Part shown: piece by piece, positions 8,260-15,248 of the stretch
How the letters are laid out: each line of letters opens with the position of its first letter
How positions within the stretch are numbered: the stretch's first letter is position 1
IMG/VR virus record: IMGVR_UViG_3300045282_000125
Coordinates: 1 to 26,443 of that record
Direction: 5' to 3' (one strand)
Length of the DNA: 26,443 nucleotides
Source of the DNA: a virus
Translations under genes and position numbers: made by a program
Notes under the pieces: generated by a model
Database searches by the model: none
What the model saw: only the letters and a program-made list of their open reading frames with translations
Told to the model about the DNA's origin: nothing

Positions 8260-8640
8260 TCAGCCTCCAGTCACGCCGTGATCGAGCACGAACTCGCCAT
8301 GCATAAGCGGCGTCCGAATTGTGTCTGCGTCGATCATGATTAGGTCATAAACATATTCGCCCGCCGGCATCGCCGCTGTCAGCGTCGCCTCAGGCACATT
8401 GAAGTGCAGGATACGGAGCGCCACATCGTCAACAATGATCTGGCTGGCGCCGGAGGTGAGCGAGAGCAGCGTCGTCGTGGCCTCGCGGTTGGCCTTGATG
8501 TCCATGCGGAAGGTCTTGTTCGAGAAAGTCCAGCTTGTATCGGTGTCGTCATCAAACTGGTACGCTTCCTGGAAGGTGGCGTTATCAGGTGTGACGATTT
8601 TAACGCGGGCACTAGACGGTGGCGATACTCGTTCGTGCAT
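8260..8640 (-). CDS. Small beta-rich phage tail/fibre-adaptor protein
   Basis: The product has 126 residues from ATG 8640, which overlaps the upstream TGA (TGATG) and has GAGG eight bases upstream. The open frame extends to 8964, but that part is a shadow of the neighbouring gene. The order of elements ([14 protein letters not shown]-like strand, [12 protein letters not shown], then [16 protein letters not shown] and [15 protein letters not shown]) matches a small beta-sandwich family commonly placed before phage fibre genes, in which a G-x-Y-x-Y-D-L strand is followed by a G-x-F/V-x-V ending. It probably joins a fibre to the tail. The family recall is moderate; the adaptor role is inference. 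Confidence 0.7.
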   Translation of the reverse strand: MHERVSPPSSARVKIVTPDNATFQEAYQFDDDTDTSWTFSNKTFRMDIKANREATTTLLSLTSGASQIIVDDVALRILHFNVPEATLTAAMPAGEYVYDLIMIDADTIRTPLMHGEFVLDHGVTGG

Positions 8641-9278
8641 CAGAATACCCTCGACGGCCATGCGGTAGAGACGCCGCCATGCTGTGACCCGCGTGTCCCT
8701 TGCGGAAACGCCCACGACTGGGCGCCCTGCAGGTTCTGGGACTTCGAAGCCATGCGGGCGTCGTTCTGGCCGGCTAGAAACCGCTTCAAATGATACGTTG
8801 CCGTAGTCAAGTCGGTGAAGGACTTGTCTTTTTGCATCATCATCCTGCCCAGAAGACCATCGAGAATGTGCTCGCCATAGACGCGAAGTGTCCAATCTGG
8901 TGCAACCGGGACGTCGTCCATGGTGGTCGGCAGGGTTACGTTCTTGATAACACGCGCGAACCATGTCGTTGTAGGGGTCGTGGTCGGCCTCGTGTATAAA
9001 CGAATGGTGCCAAAATCTTGCATGAACGCAGGGATGATGATCCCCTTATCGTCCCATACACCGACAAGCCGAATGATCTGCCCCTCGACGGGGACGAGAG
9101 CGTAGTTCTGCTCATCCGCAATAGCTTGGAAGACGATATCCTCGGTCCATGCGTTCGTGTAGCTAAAGAACTCCTTGAGAACCGGAAACATCTCGGTTTT
9201 AAGGCCGCGGACGGAGGCACCGGGGAGCTTGATCAGGGCGTTCGCGAGAAATAGCTCGACCTCGTTCTTGTCGATCAT
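8640..9278 (-). CDS. Putative neck / head-tail adaptor protein
   Basis: The product has 212 residues. It starts at ATG 9278 and overlaps the stop of the upstream gene by four bases (ATGA). The N-terminal third is helical (EVELFLANALIKLPG, TEMFPVLKEFFSYTNAW). A beta-rich segment follows (YALVPVEGQIIRLVGVWDDKG, GTIRLYTRP), and then a helical end (LLGRMMMQKDKSFTDLTTATYHLKRFLAG). Together with the 137-residue gene it lies directly after the capsid gene and before tail genes, where podophages encode the connector proteins that dock the tail to the portal. The last 20 residues are low in complexity and may be flexible. The assignment rests on position and general shape. Confidence 0.7.
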   Translation of the reverse strand: MIDKNEVELFLANALIKLPGASVRGLKTEMFPVLKEFFSYTNAWTEDIVFQAIADEQNYALVPVEGQIIRLVGVWDDKGIIIPAFMQDFGTIRLYTRPTTTPTTTWFARVIKNVTLPTTMDDVPVAPDWTLRVYGEHILDGLLGRMMMQKDKSFTDLTTATYHLKRFLAGQNDARMASKSQNLQGAQSWAFPQGTRGSQHGGVSTAWPSRVF

Positions 9279-9688
9279 TGCGAGCTATCCTTCTTCTGCG
9301 GGGTCGGGGTGCCCGCATTAGGCGGCATCGGAGGCTGTCGTACGCCTACCAGCGTATTCTCGAACCGCACCAGGAAGGCGTTCGAACGCGCGTCCTGCAC
9401 GTCCTCCTCGTCGGATAGCAGCGTATGAGCAGCGATCCCGTACACGAACGCCTGCCGGAACTGGCGCTCGATGGGGACCTCTTCGCCTGTGACTTCCTCG
9501 TACGACGGCACCCGCATCCGGCCGCGATGCACGAACAGGTCTGGGCGCAGCCGAAAACCCTCGTCTATGGCCAGATTAAGGCCAACGAGGATCGCAGTGT
9601 CGCTATAGCGGTACGGCTGTACGCGGTCCTGCAACAGCCGCCGGGTGTCGCGGATGTACCCTTCAACTGATCGGAGATTGAGCGCCAT
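9275..9688 (-). CDS. Putative head-tail connector (gp4/DUF6682-like)
   Basis: The product has 137 residues from ATG 9688, with GAGGA five bases upstream. The opening elements (IRDTRRLLQDRVQPYRYSD, ILVGLNLAIDEGFRLRPDLF) match the helical start of small phage connector proteins, in which a long helix with LLQD is followed by Y-R/W-x-D-x-x-L and a R-P-D motif. A later helix (RQFRQAFVYGIAAHTLLSDEE) fits the same fold, and the tail is Pro-rich and probably disordered. These proteins form a ring under the portal after packaging. It is the first gene after the terminator that follows the capsid gene, so it may need its own promoter or read-through. Confidence 0.7.
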   Translation of the reverse strand: MALNLRSVEGYIRDTRRLLQDRVQPYRYSDTAILVGLNLAIDEGFRLRPDLFVHRGRMRVPSYEEVTGEEVPIERQFRQAFVYGIAAHTLLSDEEDVQDARSNAFLVRFENTLVGVRQPPMPPNAGTPTPQKKDSSQ

Positions 9689-9704
9689 CGGCGGTCCTCA
9701 TAAA

Positions 9705-9731
9705 GAAGCCGCCGAGGTATACCCCGGCGGC
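9705..9731 (-). terminator. Stem-loop terminator after the major capsid gene
   Basis: On the minus strand GCCGCCG and CGGCGGC form a seven-base GC stem around a ten-base centre that itself contains the palindrome GGTATACC. The stem is followed by TTCTTTATG. It lies 30 bases past the capsid stop, so it probably ends or attenuates capsid transcription before the neck genes. The T-tract is short, so partial read-through is likely. Confidence 0.65.
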
Positions 9732-9760
9732 CTTTAACACTTGATTAATCACCCCGGTGA

Positions 9761-10771
9761 TTACGAAGCCGGAGTAACCTGGGCTTGCACGAGCGCCTTT
9801 CCATCGACGATCTGATACCCGTAAACCTGCAGGCCACGGAGGATCTGACCGAAGGTAAGCTCCGAGCGCAAAGTCTCCACCTTGCTAATCTGGCTAGCAA
9901 AGGTAAGACCGTGGGCATGCCCAGCGTAGATCGGCCACTCACCAGAAGCGAAGTTCGTGCTATCCGTGCTGTTGTTCGGCAGGAGGTTGGAGATGTACAG
10001 GGTGAACCTGTCCACCATACCGAGACGGCCGTTGCGGAGCATAGTCACCGCGTCGCCAGACAGGTAAGCCTGACGAAGCTCCGACTGCTTGATCATGCGG
10101 CCAGCCCACGCCGGCAGCACGACCCAGCGGCCCTGCTCCGGAATGTTCTGCTCGTCGAGCACCTGCCCCATGCGCAAGAGCACGTCGATAAGCTCGACCT
10201 GTCCAACGCCCGGGTTACGGCCAACGACGGAGAGGGGGGTACCCTTGACGCCGAGGTTGATCGAGCCAGTGATGACGCCGGCAGCGGTGCCCTGATTGGC
10301 AGCCGCCATGCCGTTGACAATGCCGTCCAAGACGTCACGGTCTACGGTAATTTTCAGTTGCTGTGCAGCATCGTCGCTCCACATCGACAGGATGTTCAAG
10401 TCAGACTGAATCTCCATGACGTCGTCAAGGATCAGGCTGAAGTACTTCCCGTTGCCGATATAGAGTTCGAGGTTGCTGCCGGTCGGGCGGTCGAGACCGA
10501 GCAAGCCGTCTGCGTCATAATCATGGATCGCGACGGTCGGCTTGGTGCGGATCTTGACGCGGTCGCCCTTGTTCTTGATCTCGCCTTCGTAGTCAGTATT
10601 CGAGATCGCCGCGAGCACCGTGCTCGCGTAGAACTTCTCGACCAACTTGCCGCTCCAGATTTCCGGAATAAATCCAGTCGCCTGAAGGTTGTTGGAGGTA
10701 GACCCGGTCGGGTAGATCGGAGGCGTAGAGCCGGACGTTGCGCCCGGGAAGCCGGTGCTAGGAATAGCCAT
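9761..10771 (-). CDS. Major capsid protein (HK97-fold type)
   Basis: The product has 336 residues, with AAGGA ten bases upstream of ATG 10771. The sequence has the look of a phage major capsid protein: an N-terminal arm (TSNNLQATGFIPEIWSGKL), an extended region (GDRVKIRTKPTVAIHDYD), the helix rich in Q/D (EIQSDLNILSMWSDDAAQQL), the core (QGRWVVLPAWAGRMIKQ) and a C-terminal A-domain stretch (VETLRSELTFGQILRGLQVYGY). It would assemble the icosahedral shell. It sits directly after the scaffold and before the connectors, the usual head-gene order. A stem-loop lies just before its ribosome-binding site and a terminator just after its stop, suggesting it is expressed as a high-level unit. Confidence 0.9.
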   Translation of the reverse strand: MAIPSTGFPGATSGSTPPIYPTGSTSNNLQATGFIPEIWSGKLVEKFYASTVLAAISNTDYEGEIKNKGDRVKIRTKPTVAIHDYDADGLLGLDRPTGSNLELYIGNGKYFSLILDDVMEIQSDLNILSMWSDDAAQQLKITVDRDVLDGIVNGMAAANQGTAAGVITGSINLGVKGTPLSVVGRNPGVGQVELIDVLLRMGQVLDEQNIPEQGRWVVLPAWAGRMIKQSELRQAYLSGDAVTMLRNGRLGMVDRFTLYISNLLPNNSTDSTNFASGEWPIYAGHAHGLTFASQISKVETLRSELTFGQILRGLQVYGYQIVDGKALVQAQVTPAS

Positions 10772-10792
10772 CTGTAGTCGTCCTTAAGGTGG

Positions 10793-10826
10793 GGCGGCTA
10801 CTGGTTTCTCGTCCTAGTCAGCCGCC
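10793..10826 (-). promoter_or_regulatory. Intercistronic stem-loop between scaffold and capsid genes
   Basis: GGCGGCT pairs with AGCCGCC, and the stem extends inward through ACTGG/CC(T)AGT with small bulges around a loop of about eight bases. The stem starts a few bases past the scaffold stop and ends about 20 bases before the capsid start, just ahead of its ribosome-binding site. There is no T-tract on the minus strand, so it looks more like an RNA-processing or stability element than a terminator. Confidence 0.5.
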
Positions 10827-10829
10827 AAG

Positions 10830-11885
10830 TTACCCTCTGACACGCCCTTCCCGCTGTGCTGCGAAGATCATCTCTTCGTCTCTCTTCTTGTCTGCCTCTC
10901 GCCCCGAGTAATGGGGCGTCTGATTGACAAGCCGATAGAACTCGCGAATCTGGGCGTGCGTGAAAACTGGCTTCTCGGCAGCAACCGCCGTATTGCCGGC
11001 TGCTGGTTTCGGCCTGCCAGGGGCAGTGATCGTCTCCAGGGCGAGTGCAGCTTGACGAGGCGGTTGAACCGGCTCAGCTTGCACTGCCGCGGGCGAGTTA
11101 CCCGTGGCGAGTTCCTCGTTCAGGAACCCTTTGAAGAACGCTGCCACCCGAGGGGCATTGCCGCTTTGGTACGCAGCGATCAGCATCTTCTGACGTACTT
11201 GCCCAGAGTAAACATCTTGTGAACGCGCCCAATTTTTAAATCGCTCGTCGTTGTTGAGTTGGCGCCAGTTCGGCACTTCACGATCCAGCTGCTCGTCCAT
11301 CTGCTGCTTAGCGCTAGACTGGACCTTCTGCGCAACCTGCTGGGTTCGCTGGTTGATCTGAGCCAGATCGGGGGCCACGACTTCACGGGCGGCACGCTGG
11401 ACAAAATCCACAAGCTCCGGCCCGAAAGTCTGGACATCCTGGTCGTTGATAAGTCGAATATCCGGATTCGGCGCCGGCTGCTTCAGATACGAAGGCTGCG
11501 CCGTGGGCTTGCCCTGTGCGATATTCTGCCAGTGCATAAGCTCGTTACTGGTCTCCTGCAGGAGGTGCTGGACTTCTCCAAGAGTCCGCTGAGAGGCACG
11601 GTACCGCCCCTCCATTGCGTAGTATTTGCCCTCCGGGGACGCCGGATCGACACCCTTGCGTTGCTCCGGAGCGGATAGCTCTGGTGCCGGCGGAGCGGGA
11701 GCGGCCTCAGGTTCTGTTACAGGAGCCGGCTCCTGTAACGGCGCTGCCTCTACCGGCGCTTCAGCGGCAGCCGGGGGCTCTTGGGGGTATGCCTGCGCAT
11801 AGGCAGCATCGGCTTTGGCGGCGAGGGCGGCAATAGCGGGGGGGAGCGCCACATTGGTATCAATGGGGGCCATAGCTTCAGCCAT
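10830..11885 (-). CDS. Capsid scaffold protein
   Basis: The product has 351 residues, with AAGGAG six bases upstream of ATG 11885. It is highly charged, with little hydrophobic core. An Ala/Pro/Glu-rich, probably disordered segment lies at residues 25-75, and a long helical and coiled-coil-prone centre spans about 95-215 (SQRTLGEVQHLLQETSNE, INQRTQQVAQKVQSSAKQ). The C-terminus is basic and polar (YRLVNQTPHYSGREADKKR). This composition and the position directly upstream of the major capsid gene are typical of phage scaffolds, which guide shell assembly and leave before packaging. The basic C-terminal region is the expected coat-binding part. No protease domain is visible, so it is probably not a self-cleaving type. 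Confidence 0.8.
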   Translation of the reverse strand: MAEAMAPIDTNVALPPAIAALAAKADAAYAQAYPQEPPAAAEAPVEAAPLQEPAPVTEPEAAPAPPAPELSAPEQRKGVDPASPEGKYYAMEGRYRASQRTLGEVQHLLQETSNELMHWQNIAQGKPTAQPSYLKQPAPNPDIRLINDQDVQTFGPELVDFVQRAAREVVAPDLAQINQRTQQVAQKVQSSAKQQMDEQLDREVPNWRQLNNDERFKNWARSQDVYSGQVRQKMLIAAYQSGNAPRVAAFFKGFLNEELATGNSPAAVQAEPVQPPRQAALALETITAPGRPKPAAGNTAVAAEKPVFTHAQIREFYRLVNQTPHYSGREADKKRDEEMIFAAQREGRVRG

Positions 11886-11895
11886 AACAGTCTCC

Positions 11896-12144
11896 TTACG
11901 GCGCTCGTGGCTTAGGCGACGAGGGCACGGGTTGTAGCCCCGGAATTTCCGAGACCAGTTGCAAAAACTTTTGGGCCTGTTGGGCCCTACCTGCCGCTCG
12001 AAGGATTTCGTCGTTAGGAGCCGCTGTTACCGCGGCGGTAACCCCAAAGACGTACGCATCGAGCGTCCGCATAAAATTTTCATACAGGCGGGGATCGGCT
12101 GCATGAAACTTGTTGAAATACTCGGTAAGCTCCTGTTCCGGCAT
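11896..12144 (-). CDS. Small helical hypothetical protein upstream of scaffold
   Basis: The product has 82 residues from ATG 12144, which overlaps the preceding stop as TGATG. It is mainly helical (EQELTEYFNKFHAADPRLYENF, RAAGRAQQAQKFLQLVSEI) with a Pro-rich end. The stop lies ten bases before the scaffold start, and the scaffold ribosome-binding site falls in that gap. I do not recognise a family. Its place directly before the scaffold suggests a head-assembly accessory. Confidence 0.7.
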   Translation of the reverse strand: MPEQELTEYFNKFHAADPRLYENFMRTLDAYVFGVTAAVTAAPNDEILRAAGRAQQAQKFLQLVSEIPGLQPVPSSPKPRAP

Positions 12145-12362
12145 CAATACCCACTATCCGGCGGCCCCATGGACGGCATCGGAGAAGGCATCTGCGGCTG
12201 GGCCATGGGGGTGGCCTTGGCATAGTCGTTCATCCCGCCCTGCCCACGGGCGAGGCCCTGGACGGCGCTGCGGTTGGGCATGGCCGCCATCTGCGAGCCT
12301 TTGCCTTTGTGGACGGTCATCTGGCCGCCTTTGGTGAGCGGCGTCATGTGCTTCTTGAACAT
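12144..12362 (-). CDS. Small Gly/Met-rich basic protein in coupled mini-gene cluster
   Basis: The product has 72 residues from ATG 12362, overlapping the previous TGA as TGATG. It is unusually rich in methionine (about one residue in seven), glycine and proline, and basic in the first half (MFKKHMTPLTKGGQMTVHKG). The C-terminal half is Pro/Met-rich (PMAQPQMPSPMPSMGPP). It is probably disordered. No family is recognised, and no membrane segment is visible. It sits third of four mini-genes that share start-stop overlaps. Confidence 0.65.
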   Translation of the reverse strand: MFKKHMTPLTKGGQMTVHKGKGSQMAAMPNRSAVQGLARGQGGMNDYAKATPMAQPQMPSPMPSMGPPDSGY

Positions 12363-12556
12363 CAAGTTTCTCCCGTAAGACCGGTGTTGCCCGCCAACGG
12401 GGGCAACTTCGGCTGCTTGCCGTACTGGGTTTGATTCGCCATCGGCTTCACCCGCTGCATGCTGGGAGAAGGCGGGTAAGTGCCGTGCAGGAATTTGGCC
12501 TGAGTAGGCGCGGGAACGCCTTGTGGCCGGTTAGTCCCCGTCTTGACGACAGCCAT
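12362..12556 (-). CDS. Small Pro/Gln-rich protein in coupled mini-gene cluster
   Basis: The product has 64 residues from ATG 12556, sharing its A with the preceding TAA (TAATG). It is rich in Pro, Gln, Thr and Lys (NRPQGVPAPTQAKFLHGTY, QYGKQPKLPPLAGN) and is predicted to be disordered. No domain is recognised. It is translated between two similarly small proteins, and the whole run leads into the scaffold gene, so a head-related accessory role is the best guess. Confidence 0.6.
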   Translation of the reverse strand: MAVVKTGTNRPQGVPAPTQAKFLHGTYPPSPSMQRVKPMANQTQYGKQPKLPPLAGNTGLTGET

Positions 12557-12840
12557 TAGCGCGCCGAGGTGATGCCCGAGCGTGCCGGCTGGGAGCCCGC
12601 AAAACCAAACATGGAGTTGGAGCCGCCCTTGGCGAACTCAGCGCCCTTGCCCGTGCCGCCCGGATCGCCGGTCTGGCCAGACTTCATCGGCTCAGCCTGC
12701 TGCTCGCCAAACATGGAGGTGTTACCCCCCTCGGCGAACGTGGCGTTATGGGTGGATTCGTTGCGGGAAACAGAGCCGGCGCCGGAAAGATCGCCAACGG
12801 ACCCGCTGTCCTTGGCGCCAGACTTAAAACCATTGGCCAT
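12556..12840 (-). CDS. Gly-rich protein with two FAxGGxxSMFG repeats
   Basis: The product has 94 residues and no recognised family. It contains two imperfect repeats of about 24 residues, starting at Phe35 and Phe69: FA(E/K)GG, then SMFG, then P and (K/R)SG. They are joined by a Gly-rich linker (TGDPGGTGKG). The rest is Ser/Gly-rich, polar and probably flexible. The ribosome-binding site AGGAGA lies just before ATG 12840, but it is embedded in the 3' arm of a 38-base stem-loop. Translation of this first mini-gene, and through coupling the next three, may therefore be controlled by that structure. Such short repeat proteins near head genes could be minor virion or decoration proteins (inference). 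Confidence 0.65.
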   Translation of the reverse strand: MANGFKSGAKDSGSVGDLSGAGSVSRNESTHNATFAEGGNTSMFGEQQAEPMKSGQTGDPGGTGKGAEFAKGGSNSMFGFAGSQPARSGITSAR

Positions 12841-12845
12841 AGTAG

Positions 12846-12883
12846 TCTCCTGAATGATGCATCAAATGCATCTAGTCAGGAGA
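12846..12883 (-). promoter_or_regulatory. Stem-loop covering the ribosome-binding site of the mini-gene cluster
   Basis: Two perfect arms are nested: TCTCCTGA with TCAGGAGA (8 pairs), then GATGCAT with ATGCATC (7 pairs) around a three-base loop, separated only by a 2/3-base internal loop. On the minus-strand RNA the 3' arm contains AGGAGA, the only ribosome-binding site for the 94-residue gene starting at 12840. No T-tract follows, so a terminator is unlikely. It lies between the mutase stop and the mini-gene cluster. Confidence 0.65.
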
Positions 12884-12896
12884 TGCTTAATAACTT

Positions 12897-13976
12897 CTAA
12901 CCGGTAATTTTCTTTGCCGCCGTAAGAGCAGCCCCTACAACTTGATCCATGTTGTAGTAGCGATATTCAGCCAGCCGCCCAACAAAGACTATATCATCAG
13001 CACTGCTGAGACGGGCGTATTTCCGGTAAAGCTCGTCACTCTCCGGACACGGCACGGGGTAGGCGGGCTCGTCTTCGGCGCCGGGGTACTCCCAGCTAAT
13101 TGAAGTGCCGGTATGGTCCTGGCCAGTAATATGCCGGAACTCCGTAGTCCGAGTATAATCGACTTCCAGTCCTGGGTACGTGATTAAAGCGACCGGCTGT
13201 CTCAAGCCACTATTCGGAAAATGCTTATGCTCAAACCGAGTAGAACGATATGGCAGAGGACCGAAGCAATGGTGGTAAAATTCATCTATCGGGCCCGTCC
13301 ACACGTCCGGCAAGCGGCCCCGAGTTTTCTCCCATGGATGGTTCAGCACAACCTGGATGTTGGGGTGGTCCAACATCCGTTGAAGCATCTCCGTGAACCC
13401 AAGCAGGGGCTGCGCTTGGTACGTATCAAAGAAGGTACGCTCCTCGTCAGAATAACGAACCGGCACGCGCCGAAGAACGGACGCATCTAGCTCTGAGAGG
13501 TCGCGGCCCCATTGCTTGCGGTTATACCCCCGATAGAACAGATCAGTAAGCCTCGACCCTACAGAACTAAGAGCGACATCTTCACTGGTTTTAATATCCA
13601 TCCCATAATAGTCTTCAGTTTCTGAATCCAAATACCGCCGCATGCATTCTTCGTCTAACTCCATATCGCCGAAAATTCGATTGAAGGTCGTCCGGTTGAT
13701 AGGGAACGGATAGAGAACACCGTCCACGCATGCTTGTACTTTATTCTCGTATAGATGCCACTCCGTGAACTGCGACAGGTAGTCCCAGATCCGCTTGGAG
13801 TTGGTATGAAAAAGGTGCGGGCCGTAGCAATGAATCATAACGCCGTGCGGGTCTAAGCAATCATAGGCGTTTCCAGCAATGTGGGGGCGCTTATCAATCA
13901 CCGTCACCTGCTTACCGGCTTCGGCCAGCTGGCGGGCAACAACACAACCTGCGAAACCGGCACCGACGATCAGCAT
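12897..13976 (-). CDS. glf: UDP-galactopyranose mutase
   Basis: The product has 359 residues from ATG 13976. The 15-codon upstream extension lies in the preceding gene and is rejected. The enzyme is a flavoprotein that converts UDP-galactopyranose to UDP-galactofuranose. Family marks are visible: the FAD-binding IVGAGFAG at the N-terminus, VIDKRPHIAGNAYD, YGPHLFHTNS at 51-60, KQWG after the tyrosine-rich helix, and the C-terminal GRLAEYRYYNMDQVV. Length is slightly short of the usual 365-395 but all key blocks are present. It is the last gene of the sugar cassette and overlaps the upstream HtrL-like gene by seven bases. Its presence strongly suggests that the cassette builds a galactofuranose-containing glycan. 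Confidence 0.92.
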   Translation of the reverse strand: MLIVGAGFAGCVVARQLAEAGKQVTVIDKRPHIAGNAYDCLDPHGVMIHCYGPHLFHTNSKRIWDYLSQFTEWHLYENKVQACVDGVLYPFPINRTTFNRIFGDMELDEECMRRYLDSETEDYYGMDIKTSEDVALSSVGSRLTDLFYRGYNRKQWGRDLSELDASVLRRVPVRYSDEERTFFDTYQAQPLLGFTEMLQRMLDHPNIQVVLNHPWEKTRGRLPDVWTGPIDEFYHHCFGPLPYRSTRFEHKHFPNSGLRQPVALITYPGLEVDYTRTTEFRHITGQDHTGTSISWEYPGAEDEPAYPVPCPESDELYRKYARLSSADDIVFVGRLAEYRYYNMDQVVGAALTAAKKITG

Positions 13977-14656
13977 GGAAAATTGGTCAGTTGAGTATGG
14001 TCGTACTCGGCTTGATACCAATTAATCGGGTACTGCTCCTCAACCATTGACCAGATCGCGAGGTCGAGGGGGATCGCCTTGTACGCACGGATAAACTTTA
14101 TCGCCGTGCTTTTGTAGGCTTCATATAGAGGTCCAACATGAGGCGCTGGCACAACAATAGTCGAGCCACAGAACCGCCAGTTATCGCCATAAGGTTGGAT
14201 CGGCGCCTTTTCGGTAATACCCGGCATATAGACACCTGACGGCTCCCACTCTTCAAGATGGTCGAGAAACGCGGTTACATGCCAAGGCTTAATACGACGC
14301 CCGGTAAAGTCGCCCTGCTTAAGAATCGAATACCCCATCCAGACAAAGACGTCGGAGCTATGGTCTTCTTCCCAAGCCGTATGCATCCACTGCATCGGAG
14401 AATGCTGGATATAATTTGAACGAACATGTTCCAATTCACTGACGAAACGGTCTTCAGCACGAGGGTTGGCGGGGGGATGGGCGTTCCATGTAAAAGTCCA
14501 CGGCAGCCAACACTCTGCGAAAGGAAAGTTACGGAAGATACGTGACCGCCCCTTAGCGGCGGCTTCAAGCTGATTGCCCAACACATGGAAATCGGGCGCG
14601 GGCCGCTTCGTTAGGCCGAGATCGACGTAGGCCGAGACTAATCGAACCTTAGTCAT
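13970..14656 (-). CDS. HtrL/YibB-like protein, probable sugar-transfer enzyme (copy 2)
   Basis: The product has 228 residues from ATG 14656, overlapping the galactosyltransferase stop by eight bases. It is clearly related to the 230-residue protein at 16231-16923. Shared blocks are FVWM-YSI/GI, GDNWRFCGSTIVVP versus PNWRFCGGLMVVP, LYEAYK versus LYKAIK, and the end WYQAEYDHT versus WYQADHNET. The block order is reminiscent of the HtrL/YibB family, a GT-like group of uncertain activity often found in glycan clusters. No signal peptide or membrane segment is seen. Its location between the GT31-like gene and the mutase makes a role in glycan assembly likely. The specific reaction is unknown, and the family call is from memory. 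Confidence 0.65.
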   Translation of the reverse strand: MTKVRLVSAYVDLGLTKRPAPDFHVLGNQLEAAAKGRSRIFRNFPFAECWLPWTFTWNAHPPANPRAEDRFVSELEHVRSNYIQHSPMQWMHTAWEEDHSSDVFVWMGYSILKQGDFTGRRIKPWHVTAFLDHLEEWEPSGVYMPGITEKAPIQPYGDNWRFCGSTIVVPAPHVGPLYEAYKSTAIKFIRAYKAIPLDLAIWSMVEEQYPINWYQAEYDHTQLTNFPC

Positions 14657-15248
14657 TCTTATAGCCCTCAAAGAACTTGTGCATCAACGAGATATCGCCC
14701 TCAAGGTGGGCAGTGATCAAGTCCTTCGGACGGTCCTTCGGCGGGCTGCCGTAGTATCGATTGTCCGCGTCTAGCCCGATCCCAGCGCGGCGAAGATGGT
14801 CCGCCACCCACATGTCGGAGAACCCAGAGGTCGGCTTGGCTTCCGCCAGAACCTTTATTGCAGGCCCTGACACCCAGAATCCGGCGCCGCCGCTTGCATG
14901 TCCCTGATCGCAGCGCAACCCGATATAAGGAGCCCGTGTATAGTCAGACACCAACAACTTGGGCACATTAATGAATGTATCTGTATCAGAATAGAATACA
15001 TTGGTATACCCCTCTTCTCGCGCTTGCTGCATGGCGGCGTGGCACTTGAACGCCACTGCGTCGTAGTGGTCCGGCACCGGGAAATACCAGTTCCCAAACG
15101 AGCCATTAAAACTTAGAGCGCCGCCCAGAACAAAACGATGCGTGATCAGGTGCCCCCACCGATCCAGCCACGTCTCTTCAATGGCGTTTTGGCGGCCGTT
15201 CTCTAGATCACGCTGGCACGACTGTGTTACGACGAGGACTTTAACCAT
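14649..15248 (-). CDS. GT31-like galactosyltransferase
   Basis: The product has 199 residues; ATG 15248 has GGAG eight bases upstream. The motif order fits the galactosyltransferase family 31 (beta-1,3-GalT type): QNAIEETW near the N-terminus (compare R-x-A-I-R-x-T-W), VFYSDTDTFINVPKLL with the metal-binding D-T-D, GGAGFWVSGPAI, and a late DMWVADHLRRAGI (compare E-D-V-x-x-G). It should transfer galactose or a related sugar from a UDP donor onto an acceptor. It has no transmembrane anchor, unlike eukaryotic members, and is short for the family. It overlaps the RmlB-like gene by 22 bases. A UDP-Gal donor would also be the substrate of the mutase in the same operon. Acceptor is not known. Confidence 0.75.
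   Translation of the reverse strand: MVKVLVVTQSCQRDLENGRQNAIEETWLDRWGHLITHRFVLGGALSFNGSFGNWYFPVPDHYDAVAFKCHAAMQQAREEGYTNVFYSDTDTFINVPKLLVSDYTRAPYIGLRCDQGHASGGAGFWVSGPAIKVLAEAKPTSGFSDMWVADHLRRAGIGLDADNRYYGSPPKDRPKDLITAHLEGDISLMHKFFEGYKND

Noticed and set aside
8641-8964. Long N-terminal extension of the 126-residue beta-rich protein
   Set aside because: The extension overlaps the neck gene in another frame, is Arg/His-rich and shadow-like; ATG 8640 has a good ribosome-binding site and TGATG coupling.
9785-10777. 330-codon plus-strand open frame antisense to the major capsid gene
   Set aside because: It lies entirely within the capsid gene, reads as low-quality Arg/Ala/Val/Asp-rich sequence, and has no family features. 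It is a by-product of GC-rich codon use on the other strand.
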